Positions 42,731 through 53,374 are shown, numbered from the stretch's first letter. The stretch: DNA of 64,000 bases from Bradyrhizobium macuxiense (GCF_007993935.1 NZ_VITY01000012.1:186001-250000), one strand, 5' to 3'. Translations and numbers: made by a program. The notes: generated by a model not told the origin, from the sequence alone.

Positions 42731-43513
42731 ATGGTCACCTTCTACGGCAAAACCTTCCCCTCCCGCCTGCTGATCGGCACCGCGCTGTATCCCTCGCCTG
42801 CGATTATGCAGAATGCGATCCGCGCCTCCGGCGCCAGCATCGTCACCGTATCGCTCCGCCGCGAAGCCGCGGGCGGCAAGACCGGCGATGCGTTCTGGTC
42901 CTTGATCCGCGAGCTCGGCGTCACCGTGCTGCCGAACACCGCGGGCTGCCGCAGCGTGCGCGAGGCGGTCACCACCGCAAAGCTGGCGCGCGAATTGTTC
43001 GGCACGCCCTGGATCAAGCTCGAGGTGATCGCCGACAACGACACGCTGCAGCCCGACGTGGTCGGCCTGGTCGAGGCCGCCAGCATCCTGATCAAGGACG
43101 GTTTTGAGGTGTTCCCCTATTGCACCGAGGATCTCTCGGTCGCCGCGCGCCTCGTCGAAGCCGGCTGCAAGGTGGTGATGCCGTGGGCCGCGCCGATCGG
43201 AAGCGCAAAGGGCATCACCAACCGCGACGCGCTAAAACTGCTGCGCGACCGCCTGCCCGACATCACGCTGGTGGTCGATGCCGGCTTGGGCGCGCCGTCG
43301 CATGCGGCGCAGGCGCTCGAGCTCGGCTATGACGCCGTGCTGCTCAACACCGCCGTCGCCAAAGCCGCCGATCCGGTTGCGATGGCCAACGCCTTCCGGC
43401 TCGGCGTCGAGGCCGGCCGCACCGCCTATGAAGCCGGGCTGATGGAAGCCCGCGACTTCGCCTCCCCCTCCACCCCTGTCGTTGGGACCCCGTTCTGGCA
43501 TGCCGTATCCTGA
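42731..43513 (+). CDS. thiG: Thiazole synthase ThiG
   Basis: 260 residues, TIM-barrel. SRLLIGTALYPSPAIM at the start, TVSLRREAAG, the Schiff-base Lys region WIKLEVIAD, MPWAAPIGSAKGI and DAGLGAPSHAAQALELGYDAVLLNTAVA are the conserved blocks. It combines the thiocarboxylated ThiS, dehydroglycine and DXP into the thiazole. Overlaps thiE by 14 bp. Confidence 0.95.
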   Translation: MVTFYGKTFPSRLLIGTALYPSPAIMQNAIRASGASIVTVSLRREAAGGKTGDAFWSLIRELGVTVLPNTAGCRSVREAVTTAKLARELFGTPWIKLEVIADNDTLQPDVVGLVEAASILIKDGFEVFPYCTEDLSVAARLVEAGCKVVMPWAAPIGSAKGITNRDALKLLRDRLPDITLVVDAGLGAPSHAAQALELGYDAVLLNTAVAKAADPVAMANAFRLGVEAGRTAYEAGLMEARDFASPSTPVVGTPFWHAVS

Positions 43514-44108
43514 TCCGTTCTATCCCGTCGTCGACAGCATCAAATGGGTCGAGCGACTGACAAAACTCGGCGTCGGCACCATCCAGCTCCGCGCCAAGGA
43601 GCTCGACGATGCCGGGGCGCTGCAGATCGTCAGCGACGCACTTGCGGTGACCAAGGGCACGCCGACAAAACTCGTCGTCAACGACTATTGGCGCGCGGCG
43701 ATCGTCGCCGGCGCCGAGCATCTGCATCTCGGCCAGGAAGACCTGGCCGACGCTGACCTCGGCGAAATCCGCAAGGCCAAGCTGACGCTCGGCGTCTCCA
43801 CCCATGACGACACCGAACTCGCCACCGCGCTTGCCGCCAAGCCCGACTACGTCGCGCTCGGCCCGATCTTCTTCACCACGCTGAAGTCGATGCGGTTCGA
43901 GCCGCAGGGCATTGCGAAGATCACCGAGTGGAAGAAGCGGATCGGCGCGATCCCCCTTGTCGCGATCGGCGGCATCAAGTTCGAGCACGCCGCCGAGATC
44001 TTCGCCGCCGGCGCCGACTCGATCGCCGTCGTCTCTGACGTCACCCAGAACGCCGACCCCGACGCACGGGTGCGGCAGTGGCTCGGCATCCGTGCGGAGG
44101 CCGCGTGA
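43500..44108 (+). CDS. thiE: Thiamine-phosphate synthase ThiE
   Basis: 202 residues. VGTIQLRAKELD, KLVVNDYWRAAIVAGAEHLHLGQEDL, LGVSTHDDTELA, DYVALGPIFFTT and VAIGGIKFEHAAEIFAAGADSIAVVSDV are the ThiE motifs. It joins thiazole phosphate and HMP-PP to thiamine phosphate. The start codon lies inside the last codons of thiG. Confidence 0.95.
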   Translation: MPYPDPFYPVVDSIKWVERLTKLGVGTIQLRAKELDDAGALQIVSDALAVTKGTPTKLVVNDYWRAAIVAGAEHLHLGQEDLADADLGEIRKAKLTLGVSTHDDTELATALAAKPDYVALGPIFFTTLKSMRFEPQGIAKITEWKKRIGAIPLVAIGGIKFEHAAEIFAAGADSIAVVSDVTQNADPDARVRQWLGIRAEAA

Positions 44109-44130
44109 TGCACGGAACTCTCTTCACCGT

Positions 44131-44214
44131 CATTGCGAGCGAAGCGAAGCAATCCATTGGCACCGCATATGCGGACGCATGGATTGCTTCGTCGCTTCGC
44201 TCCTCGCAATGACG
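44131..44214. repeat. Extragenic palindrome GTCATTGCGAGCGAAGCGAAG
   Basis: CGTCATTGCGAGCGAAGCGAAGCAATCCAT at the left and ATGGATTGCTTCGTCGCTTCGCTCCTCGCAATGACG at the right are almost fully complementary. It is a well-known type of dispersed element in Bradyrhizobiaceae and lies between thiE and thiC. Confidence 0.85.
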
Positions 44215-44249
44215 ACAACAACTGACAGGAAATCAACGGAGGATCCCTC

Positions 44250-46148
44250 ATGAACATCCGCTCCAACCCCGACACCACCCGTCCCGCCGTGACCACCGGC
44301 TCGCTGCCCGCCTCGCGCAAGATTTTCGCGACGCCGGCAAGCGCGCCGGATGTCCGCGTGCCGCTGCGCGAGATCATCCTGTCGGAGGGCGCCGGCGAGC
44401 CGAACCTGCCGGTCTATGACACCTCGGGCCCCTACACCGATCCGGCCGTCACGATCGACGTCAACAGCGGCCTGCCGCGCAATCGCCTCGCCTGGGTCAG
44501 GGAGCGCGGCGGCGTCGAGGAATATGAAGGCCGCACCATCAAGCCGGAGGACAACGGCAATGTCGGCGCGTCCCACGCCGCCAAGGCGTTCACCGCGCAT
44601 CACAAGCCGCTGCGCGGCCTCGACGGCCACAAGATCACCCAGCTCGAATTCGCCCGCGCCGGCATCATCACCAAGGAGATGATCTACGTCGCCGAGCGCG
44701 AGAATCTCGGCCGCAAGCTTAAGCTCGAGCGCGCCGAGGCCGCGCTTGCCGACGGCGAAAGCTTCGGCGCCGCGGTGCCGGCCTTCATCACCCCGGAATT
44801 CGTCCGCGACGAGATCGCGCGCGGCCGCGCCATCATCCCCTCGAACATCAACCATGCCGAGCTCGAGCCGATGATCATCGGCCGCAACTTCCTGACCAAG
44901 ATCAACGCCAATATCGGCAACTCGGCGGTGACCTCGTCGGTCGAGGAAGAGGTCGACAAGATGGTGTGGGCGATCCGCTGGGGCGCCGACACCGTGATGG
45001 ACCTCTCGACGGGGCGCAACATCCACACCACCCGCGAATGGATCCTGCGCAACTCGCCGGTGCCGATCGGCACCGTGCCGATCTACCAGGCGCTGGAAAA
45101 GTGCGACGGCGATCCCGTCAAGCTGACCTGGGAGCTCTACAAGGACACGCTGATCGAGCAGTGCGAACAGGGCGTCGACTACTTCACGATCCACGCCGGC
45201 GTGCGGCTGTCCTACATCCACCTCACCGCGAACCGCGTCACCGGCATCGTGTCGCGCGGCGGCTCGATCATGGCGAAGTGGTGCCTTGCGCATCACAAGG
45301 AGAGCTTCCTCTACACCCATTTCGACGAGATCTGCGACCTCATGCGCAAGTATGACGTCTCGTTCTCGCTCGGCGACGGCCTGCGTCCCGGCTCGATTGC
45401 GGATGCCAACGACCGCGCCCAATTCGCCGAGCTGGAAACGCTCGGCGAATTGACCAAGATCGCGTGGGACAAGGGCTGCCAGGTCATGATCGAAGGCCCC
45501 GGCCACGTGCCGATGCACAAGATCAAGATCAACATGGACAAGCAGCTCAAGGAGTGCGGCGAAGCGCCGTTCTACACCCTCGGGCCGCTGACGACCGACA
45601 TCGCGCCGGGTTATGACCACATCACCTCGGGCATTGGCGCGGCGATGATCGGCTGGTTCGGCTGCGCGATGCTGTGCTACGTCACGCCGAAGGAGCATCT
45701 CGGCCTGCCCGACCGCAACGACGTCAAGGTCGGCGTCATCACCTACAAGATCGCGGCCCACGCCGCCGATCTCGCCAAGGGTCACCCCGCGGCGCAGCTC
45801 CGCGACGACGCGCTGTCGCGCGCCCGCTTCGACTTCCGCTGGCAGGACCAGTTCAACCTCGGCCTCGACCCCGAGACCGCGAAGAACTTCCACGACGAGA
45901 CCCTGCCGAAGGAAGCTCACAAGGTCGCGCATTTCTGCTCGATGTGCGGCCCGAAATTCTGCTCGATGAAGATCACCCAGGACGTCCGCGACTACGCCGC
46001 GACGCTCAACGACCCCTCGGGCGTTGGCGCATCGATGTCAGGCACCATCGAGGACGGCATGGCGACGATGAGCGCCAAGTTCAAGGAGATGGGCGAGAAC
46101 CTGTATCTCGATGCGGACAAGGTGAAGGAGAGCAATCGGGTGTTGTGA
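44250..46148 (+). CDS. thiC: HMP-P synthase ThiC
   Basis: 632 residues. The radical-SAM-like enzyme converts AIR to HMP-P. Conserved blocks include MVWAIRWGADTVMDLSTGRNIH, VDYFTIHAGVR, SRGGSIMAKWCLAHHKE, SFSLGDGLRPG, MIEGPGHVPMH, and the C-terminal 4Fe-4S motif CSMCGPKFC. RBS GGAGG lies before the ATG. Last gene of the operon, followed by a hairpin. Confidence 0.96.
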   Translation: MNIRSNPDTTRPAVTTGSLPASRKIFATPASAPDVRVPLREIILSEGAGEPNLPVYDTSGPYTDPAVTIDVNSGLPRNRLAWVRERGGVEEYEGRTIKPEDNGNVGASHAAKAFTAHHKPLRGLDGHKITQLEFARAGIITKEMIYVAERENLGRKLKLERAEAALADGESFGAAVPAFITPEFVRDEIARGRAIIPSNINHAELEPMIIGRNFLTKINANIGNSAVTSSVEEEVDKMVWAIRWGADTVMDLSTGRNIHTTREWILRNSPVPIGTVPIYQALEKCDGDPVKLTWELYKDTLIEQCEQGVDYFTIHAGVRLSYIHLTANRVTGIVSRGGSIMAKWCLAHHKESFLYTHFDEICDLMRKYDVSFSLGDGLRPGSIADANDRAQFAELETLGELTKIAWDKGCQVMIEGPGHVPMHKIKINMDKQLKECGEAPFYTLGPLTTDIAPGYDHITSGIGAAMIGWFGCAMLCYVTPKEHLGLPDRNDVKVGVITYKIAAHAADLAKGHPAAQLRDDALSRARFDFRWQDQFNLGLDPETAKNFHDETLPKEAHKVAHFCSMCGPKFCSMKITQDVRDYAATLNDPSGVGASMSGTIEDGMATMSAKFKEMGENLYLDADKVKESNRVL

Positions 46149-46190
46149 GGGGTACTCTCCACACTGAATCTAGCAACCATCCAAAATGAT

Positions 46191-46216
46191 AGAGGCCGGG
46201 CTACCGCCCGGCCTCT
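46191..46216 (+). terminator. Hairpin terminator of the thi operon
   Basis: Arms AGAGGCCGGGC and GCCCGGCCTCT around TACC, followed by TGCTACCCATCCTT. It marks the edge of the AT-richer island. Confidence 0.75.
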
Positions 46217-46312
46217 TGCTACCCATCCTTGCAACTTAAGCGAGCATGGATTATCGATGTACCAAGCCTTCGTTTGACAACAATAGCTTTTCTCTCGAGT
46301 TGGTTAGGTCCA

Positions 46313-46870
46313 ATGCCAATCAAGCTTCCTCCATGGTGGATGGCAACAGAAATCCCCTTTATTGAAAACGATTGGAAAAACATAAGGCTTTACTGTCGAA
46401 GTTCTTCGATTGAGACGCCTTGGGAATGGAAGGATGCAATTTATCTAGTCAGATTGTCGCCTCCGTTTGCTATTCGATACTCAAGCTCATTGTTTAGCCC
46501 ACTCATTTATGTGGGTTCTGGCGCCATCAAACAGCGATGGTCCTCTCATAGAGCGTGGCTTACGCGGCTTGGATATTATTTGCCTGGCGCACGATATGAG
46601 GTTTGGGTCACACGTCACTTGCAATACAAGCGCATTGAAGCGGATGCGCTTTTCAATTTTCAAGACCATGCAAGGCGCCTGCCTTTGATGAACAGAAGGG
46701 CGGAAGAACAAAACCGCGGCAACCCAGACGATTATTATGAGAACTATCACGCAAGCCTCATCGCGCCCGATAGGCGTCACTTTTGGGCAATCGAACCCAT
46801 CGAGAAGGACGTACTGGAATATTTTGACAAGGGTCGGTTTGAAGAACCCCTGCCCGGCGTTGAATGGTAG
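46313..46870 (+). CDS. GIY-YIG nuclease-like protein
   Basis: 185 residues. The fold's landmarks are present in order: DAIYLVRLS (the GIY strand, about residue 44), LIYVGSG (YIG), IKQRWSSHRAW (the Arg and His of the helix), YEVWVTRH (strand), RIEADALFNFQ (catalytic Glu) and LPLMNRR (the conserved Asn). This pattern resembles GIY-YIG endonucleases, though the loop between GIY and YIG is long (about 20 residues). It precedes the DUF4062 gene by 158 bp on the same strand. Start at ATG 46313; the upstream in-frame extension (from 46229) lacks support. Confidence 0.72.
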   Translation: MPIKLPPWWMATEIPFIENDWKNIRLYCRSSSIETPWEWKDAIYLVRLSPPFAIRYSSSLFSPLIYVGSGAIKQRWSSHRAWLTRLGYYLPGARYEVWVTRHLQYKRIEADALFNFQDHARRLPLMNRRAEEQNRGNPDDYYENYHASLIAPDRRHFWAIEPIEKDVLEYFDKGRFEEPLPGVEW

Positions 46871-47028
46871 TCCGCTGAACTGTGCACTGTGCCGCATATC
46901 GCTCCGCTTATACGGACTACGTACATCGTCCCGCGTCAATTAATGGTTGTGTTCAGCGTATTGTTTTGTTTCTAATCGTCTGCCTTTCGGCGGTCCTCTT
47001 TTGCTTACCAAATAGCCGAGACTTCTCG

Positions 47029-48186
47029 ATGCCGCGTGAAATCATGGAATTTCGGGTTGTAGTAGCGTCACCTTCTGATGTGCTCAACTCTCGAAGAGCC
47101 GTCTTCGACGGGATTTACGAACTCAATCGGGCACTCGAGACCCAACGGATATCGGTTCGGGGCATGGGATGGGAAGAATACGTTACGCCCGGCATCGGAA
47201 CCGGAGCGCAAGACGTAATCAATAAACAATTGCTGCGTGACTACGACATTCTAGTCGCAGTCTTTGGCGTGAAGCTTGGAACTCCGACGGGACGCGCTCT
47301 ATCCGGTACCGTGGAGGAAATTGAGCACGCGATCGCAAATACCGCCAACCCCATGGGCCAGTATCGCGTTCAGGCTTATTTTTTGGACAAGATCGATAGC
47401 GCATCTAGCATTTCAATCGACGAGCTAAAGCGCGTCGAAGATTTTCGCAGGCAGCTTGAGCCGCAAGGGGTCCTCTATCGCGTATTCAAGACAGAGGACG
47501 AACTTCAACAGGAAGTCCGCGTGAATATTCAACGAGCCATTCTAGAGTACCTCAACAAAGCGCGACATAGCACTCCCCTGAGCCAAGTGACGCATCCTCC
47601 TGCGAGAGAGCAAGAAGCGGAAGTCTCAACGCACGGAGACGACGACGCTGGCCTGCTTGACATCCAGGAAGAAGGCGAAGAAGCGGTCGCAGCCGCAACC
47701 AGAGCAGTCAACCGGATCAGTGAAGTAATCCATGAAATCGGCGAAGCCACAAACCATCAAACTTCCGAATTAGAAAAGCTTTCGCTGGCAAGCGCCAAAG
47801 AGAAGAAAAACGCCATCAACGAGTACGCCACATTCATCGAAGAACGGGCCAGTACTCTAAAAAAAGAGTCCGCTATCGCGCGCCAGAACTTTACGATATT
47901 TGCTCAAGCGGTTGTTTCGCTTGTTGCCTTGCAGCGTCAAACCGGTGGCTCGGATCAGTATAAAAGCGACGCGGCAATTTTGTTGAATCTAACTGAGTCG
48001 ATGCTTCTAACACTTTCCAACGTACGACCGATTGTTGCCCAGTTTAGAATTGCAATCCAAAATCTTCCAAGAATAACAAGCCATTTCAATCGGTCTAAAA
48101 AGCTATTGATCGAGGCCATTGATGAGTGCATTGGCCTATTTGATCAAACCGAACTAGCGATGCACCACATTGCAAAAGGCACTTAG
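47029..48186 (+). CDS. DUF4062-domain protein with helical C-terminus
   Basis: 385 residues. Residues 6-110 match DUF4062: FRVVVASPSDVLNSRRAVFDG, GWEEYVTPGIGTGAQDVINKQL, DYDILVAVFGVKLGTPTGR and SGTVEEIEHAI. Residues about 195-385 are mostly helical and partly coiled-coil (ATRAVNRISEVIHEIGEATN). DUF4062 often sits at the N-terminus of STAND NTPases and other bacterial immune proteins; here no NTPase domain follows. An upstream in-frame GTG at 46882 would add a hydrophobic helix, giving a possible membrane-anchored form. Confidence 0.7.
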   Translation: MPREIMEFRVVVASPSDVLNSRRAVFDGIYELNRALETQRISVRGMGWEEYVTPGIGTGAQDVINKQLLRDYDILVAVFGVKLGTPTGRALSGTVEEIEHAIANTANPMGQYRVQAYFLDKIDSASSISIDELKRVEDFRRQLEPQGVLYRVFKTEDELQQEVRVNIQRAILEYLNKARHSTPLSQVTHPPAREQEAEVSTHGDDDAGLLDIQEEGEEAVAAATRAVNRISEVIHEIGEATNHQTSELEKLSLASAKEKKNAINEYATFIEERASTLKKESAIARQNFTIFAQAVVSLVALQRQTGGSDQYKSDAAILLNLTESMLLTLSNVRPIVAQFRIAIQNLPRITSHFNRSKKLLIEAIDECIGLFDQTELAMHHIAKGT

Positions 48187-48265
48187 AGGATCCATTCGGA
48201 GACGGAGCGAGTCGTAGTCCAACTAGAGAAACAAGGGGGAGCAATAGGGAGCCGGCCACTACAAG

Positions 48266-49936
<1,671 letters not shown>

Positions 49937-50091
49937 TGTCAGCTCCCAAAATTCTTCTTGATCTGTTGGGCTGGATTACAGACCCTTTTGTCCGATCAGG
50001 CAACCGGGCACGCCGCGCGCGACTTGCGTTGAGGCGCTGCCTGCACCACATCGATCACTGCAATTCGACGCGTGCAATCCGGACGGGCAGC

Positions 50092-50487
50092 ATGACCGAC
50101 AATCTCACCGGCGTCTGGGACGGCAGCTATATGCAGCCCAGCGGCATGGTCACGTTCCTGGCGACACTGATCGACGCCGGCGGCGCGCTGGGCGGCAGCG
50201 TGACCGAGCCGTGCGTGATGCCGGGCTGCCCGCTCAGCACCCACAATGCCTCGCTTGCCGGCCACCGCTCCGGCAGCGCGGTCACCTTCGTCAAGCGCTA
50301 CGAGCCGCCGGGCTACGGCTACGACACCGTCCACTATGAAGGCGCGGTCAATGCCGACGCGACCGAGATCGACGGCCGCTGGAGCATCCGCGGCACACGG
50401 TTCTCGGGAACGTTCTTGATGGTGCGGTCGACCGGGCCAACGCAGGCGGTGGCGGCGGAAGATGAGATCAAGGAGCCGGTGCGGTAG
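50092..50487 (+). CDS. Conserved hypothetical beta-rich protein
   Basis: 131 residues. Starts MTDNLTGVWDGSY and shows alternating strands; a pair of Cys (EPCVMPGCPLSTH) and WSIRGTRFSGTFLMVR towards the end. No signal peptide. The pattern suggests a small antiparallel beta-barrel of lipocalin type; family and function unknown. Confidence 0.7.
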   Translation: MTDNLTGVWDGSYMQPSGMVTFLATLIDAGGALGGSVTEPCVMPGCPLSTHNASLAGHRSGSAVTFVKRYEPPGYGYDTVHYEGAVNADATEIDGRWSIRGTRFSGTFLMVRSTGPTQAVAAEDEIKEPVR

Positions 50488-50763
50488 CGCGTATAGGACG
50501 CGATATGCGCCAGCCCGGCGGGCGAGGAATGCTCACAAGATTTCGGAATATTGGAAATGTATCCCTGATTTGCCCGACGTGTCAAGGTGCCGTGTCGGAC
50601 GGTGGCAGCCGCCGGCTCCTTTGCATGGGGTTGTTTTCGATATTTTGACCCCGCGCATCTGCGGCGAACGGCTCGGCGCTGCTGCGATCCGACCACCCCG
50701 CAAGCGGGAGGGAGCGCCGCGCTGTCGCTATTCGACCTGATCTCATCACACGTTGACGCGCGC

Positions 50764-51303
50764 ATGTTCTCCTCGGTCTCCCTTCAGATGCCTGACAACA
50801 ATTCCCATCGCCTCCCCGATCAGCTCCGCGCCAATCTGCGCCTGGTGTTCGTCGGCACCGCGGCCAGCGCGCGTTCGGCCGCGGTCGGGCATTATTATGC
50901 GCATCCCGGCAACCGCTTCTGGCGCGCGCTGCATGAGGCCGGCATCACACCGCGGCGCTATCGGCCTGACGAGTTCGCGGCATTGCTCGAGCTCGGCATC
51001 GGCTTCACCGATCTCTCCAAGACCGGCGCCGGGATGGATCATGAGATCGCCCGGGGCTCGTTCGATGTGATCGGCTTCAGGACGAAGATCGCGACATATC
51101 GGCCGAAGACGATCGCCTTCACCAGCAAGAAGGCGGCGAGCCTGTTCTATCACCGGCCGACCAGCGCGCTGGCGCCCGGGCGGCAGACGCCGACGAGTGG
51201 ATTCCCGGATGTGTTCGTGCTGCCGTCGCCGTCGGGCGCAGCGTCCGGGCATTGGAGTTTGCAGCCGTGGCGTGAGCTCGCGCAGTGGATCGCAGAACCG
51301 TAG
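50764..51303 (+). CDS. Mug-like uracil/thymine DNA glycosylase with altered motif I
   Basis: 179 residues. GHYYAHPGNRFWRALHEAGI and GIGFTDLSKT match the Mug/TDG family, as does the second motif FVLPSPSGAASGHW. The first motif, normally GINPG, reads GTAAS, so the catalytic Asn position is occupied by Ala. The fold should be intact but the activity may be changed or lost, or use another residue. Start uncertain (ATG 50764 or 50788). Confidence 0.75.
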   Translation: MFSSVSLQMPDNNSHRLPDQLRANLRLVFVGTAASARSAAVGHYYAHPGNRFWRALHEAGITPRRYRPDEFAALLELGIGFTDLSKTGAGMDHEIARGSFDVIGFRTKIATYRPKTIAFTSKKAASLFYHRPTSALAPGRQTPTSGFPDVFVLPSPSGAASGHWSLQPWRELAQWIAEP

Positions 51304-51422
51304 GATGGGTAGAGCGCAGCGAAACCCATCAACTTTGACGCGCCGGGAGAGATGATGGGTTTCGCGGAGTTTATCATCGGGCCGCGCGTTGCGCGGACCC
51401 GTTGGCTCTACCCATCCTACGC
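51302..51422. repeat. Extragenic repeat GTAGGATGGGTAGAG
   Basis: Left arm TAGGATGGGTAGAG pairs with right arm CTCTACCCATCCTA; the inner arms CGAAACCCATCA and TGATGGGTTTCG also pair. Lies between converging genes. Confidence 0.8.
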
Positions 51423-51432
51423 CACCGACCCG

Positions 51433-51867
51433 TTACTCCTTCAACGTGATCGCGAGCCCGCTGAGGTCGACATTGGCCATCAGCCCGACCTGCTTGCCGC
51501 TCAGCTCGAGCACCGCGCCGTTCTGGTTGGTCAGAAGGATGCCGCGCACGCCGGCGCCGAGCGCAACGCCCATGCCCGCCGCGGCGTAAACGCCGGCGAT
51601 GTCCTGGGCGCGGCGGATATTGCGCACCCGCCCCTGCAACGTGGTCTGGGAGCCGCCGAACACGAGGCCGTAATCCAGCCCGCCCGCGGTGAGGCCGTAG
51701 GTCTGGCCATGGAAGGTCAGCACGCCCTTGCCGGCGGAGCCGCCGAAGATCCAGCCGCCCTTGAAGATCACGAGCGTCACCGCGCCCTCGTCAGCCAGCG
51801 CGGCGGACGATCCGGTGAGCAGCGCCAGCGCGAACAGCACGGCGCGGGCGGCGGATGACAGTCTCAT
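51433..51867 (-). CDS. Gly-rich exported protein
   Basis: 144 residues with signal peptide ending ALAD. The mature chain is Gly- and Val-rich beta sequence (KGGWIFGGSAGKG, LDYGLVFGGSQTTLQG, GVALGAGVRGILL), resembling small envelope beta-barrel or beta-sandwich proteins. No known family could be assigned. Convergent with the glycosylase gene. Confidence 0.7.
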   Translation of the reverse strand: MRLSSAARAVLFALALLTGSSAALADEGAVTLVIFKGGWIFGGSAGKGVLTFHGQTYGLTAGGLDYGLVFGGSQTTLQGRVRNIRRAQDIAGVYAAAGMGVALGAGVRGILLTNQNGAVLELSGKQVGLMANVDLSGLAITLKE

Positions 51868-52079
51868 GGGGTTCTCCGGACGAAGTGAGGGCGAGATGCG
51901 AATCGCGGCAATCCAGCCGACGGCAGGCATCGTGAAAACGCCTGCGAAACATGCGGGATTGCGCTTGTTCCTGATCTTGCGGAGTCTATCATCGGCCGTG
52001 CAGCCGCGCGACGTTGGCGCAGGCGCGCGCACCGCTTTGCGCCATCGCTGAGGAGTTTGCGCAACAGGGATCTGCACAG

Positions 52080-52505
52080 ATGCACGATTTCACCCCGATT
52101 TCCGGCTTCGCCGGCGGCGCGCTGATCGGCCTCGCCGCGGCGCTGCTGATGCTGCTGACCGGACGAATCGCAGGAGTTACCGGCATTGTCGGCGGCCTGC
52201 TCCAGCCCGATACCACCGACCGCGGCTGGCGCATCGCATTCATCCTGGGGCTGATCGCGGCGCCGCTGATTGCAGCCTTGTTCGGCGCGCCGTTGCCGCG
52301 GCCGGCGATGAACGCGAGCCTTGTCGTGATCGCGATCGCGGGCGTGCTGGTCGGGTTCGGCACCCGCATGGGCAATGGCTGCACCTCGGGCCACGGCGTC
52401 TGCGGCTTCGCGCGGCTGTCCGGCCGCTCGATCGCGGCGACGTTCATCTTCATGACGGCGGCGATCGCGACGGTTGCGATCGCAAGACACGTGATCGGAG
52501 GCTAG
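52080..52505 (+). CDS. YeeE/YedE-family transporter subunit A
   Basis: 141 residues with about four helices. GNGCTSGHGVCGFARLSGRS is the signature of YeeE/YedE (thiosulfate-type sulfur transporters) with two Cys. The next gene encodes the second half two bases after the stop, so the two chains form one split transporter. Confidence 0.88.
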   Translation: MHDFTPISGFAGGALIGLAAALLMLLTGRIAGVTGIVGGLLQPDTTDRGWRIAFILGLIAAPLIAALFGAPLPRPAMNASLVVIAIAGVLVGFGTRMGNGCTSGHGVCGFARLSGRSIAATFIFMTAAIATVAIARHVIGG

Positions 52506-52507
52506 CG

Positions 52508-52984
52508 ATGCCAGTTCTCGCAAGCTTCACCTGCGGCCTGATCTTCGGCGCGGGCCTTTTGATCTCCGGCATGACCGATCCGCAGAAGGTGCTCGGCTTC
52601 CTCGATCTGTTCGGCGCCTGGGACGCGACGCTCGCCTTCGTGATGGCGGGCGCCGTCGCAGTCACGGCATCCGGCTTTGCGGTCGCGCGGCGGCGCACTG
52701 CGCCGACCTTCTCGGCGCGCTTCCTGTGGCCCGACCGCAACGACATCGATGCACCGCTGGTTGGTGGCGCAATCCTGTTCGGCATCGGCTGGGGCCTCGC
52801 CGGCATCTGCCCCGGCCCCGCGCTGGTCAATCTCGCCGGCCTTTCGTTGCCGATCGTGGTGTTCGTCATCGCGATGCTGGCAGGCATGATCGGCCAAAAT
52901 CTGTTCGGCAAAAATCTCTGGCGCCCACGTACGATGGCGCCGCGCGCCGAAACCGCTTCCCTTCCATCTCGCGCAGACGGGTGA
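52508..52984 (+). CDS. YeeE/YedE-family transporter subunit B (DUF6691-like)
   Basis: 158 residues with about four helices; ISGMTDPQKVLGFLDLFGAWD and GWGLAGICPGPALVN with the conserved Cys. Completes the transporter with the preceding gene. RidA follows three bases after the stop. Confidence 0.87.
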   Translation: MPVLASFTCGLIFGAGLLISGMTDPQKVLGFLDLFGAWDATLAFVMAGAVAVTASGFAVARRRTAPTFSARFLWPDRNDIDAPLVGGAILFGIGWGLAGICPGPALVNLAGLSLPIVVFVIAMLAGMIGQNLFGKNLWRPRTMAPRAETASLPSRADG

Positions 52985-52987
52985 CAC

Positions 52988-53374
52988 ATGACAGCGATCA
53001 AGCACTTCCCACCTCCGCCCGGCATCCAGGCGCCGCCACTCTCGTTCGGCGCCCGCGTCGGTGATCTCCTGTTCATCTCGGGCATTCCCGGCTTCGACGC
53101 CAACCGCGAATTGCCCGACGGTTTCGAGGCGCAGTTCGCCAATGTCGTCACCAATTTCAAGCGCGTGCTGAATGAGGCGGGCGCGACGATGCGCGATCTC
53201 GTCAAGGTCAACGTGCTGCTGACGCGCGCCAGCGACGTCGCTGCGATGAACGCGCTCTATGCCGGCGCGTTCGGCCCCGCGCCCTATCCCGCACGCACCA
53301 CCTGCGTCGTGGTGGCGCTGCCCAATCCGAAGATGCTGATCGAGATCGAGGGCGTGGCGCACGTGAAGGGGTGA
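52988..53374 (+). CDS. ridA: RidA/YjgF-family enamine/imine deaminase
   Basis: 128 residues. Conserved blocks DLLFISGIPGFDA, QFANVVTNFKRVLNEAGA, DLVKVNVLLTRASDVAAMN and PAPYPARTTCVVVALPNPKMLIEIE. The catalytic Arg is in ART. Removes reactive enamines. Tight to the YeeE pair. Confidence 0.88.
   Translation: MTAIKHFPPPPGIQAPPLSFGARVGDLLFISGIPGFDANRELPDGFEAQFANVVTNFKRVLNEAGATMRDLVKVNVLLTRASDVAAMNALYAGAFGPAPYPARTTCVVVALPNPKMLIEIEGVAHVKG

Larger units (their letters stand above)
46229..48190. mobile_element. AT-richer two-gene island (putative acquired segment)
   Basis: The interval is visibly poorer in G+C than its flanks, with AT-rich codons and no Bradyrhizobium-style codon bias. It is bounded by the thiC terminator and a downstream monooxygenase. 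No integrase, att repeats or tRNA was seen, so the mode of entry is unknown. Confidence 0.6.

Noticed and set aside
44131..44214. Second riboswitch candidate before thiC
   Set aside because: The conserved THI box is absent; the sequence is a dispersed palindrome.
44130..45932. 600-codon minus-strand frame over thiC
   Set aside because: thiC is unambiguous on the plus strand; the mirror frame has no motif.
46871..47028. N-terminal extension of the DUF4062 gene starting at GTG 46882
   Set aside because: It would add a plausible membrane helix, but there is no clear ribosome site, and ATG 47029 begins just before the conserved domain; kept as an alternative only.
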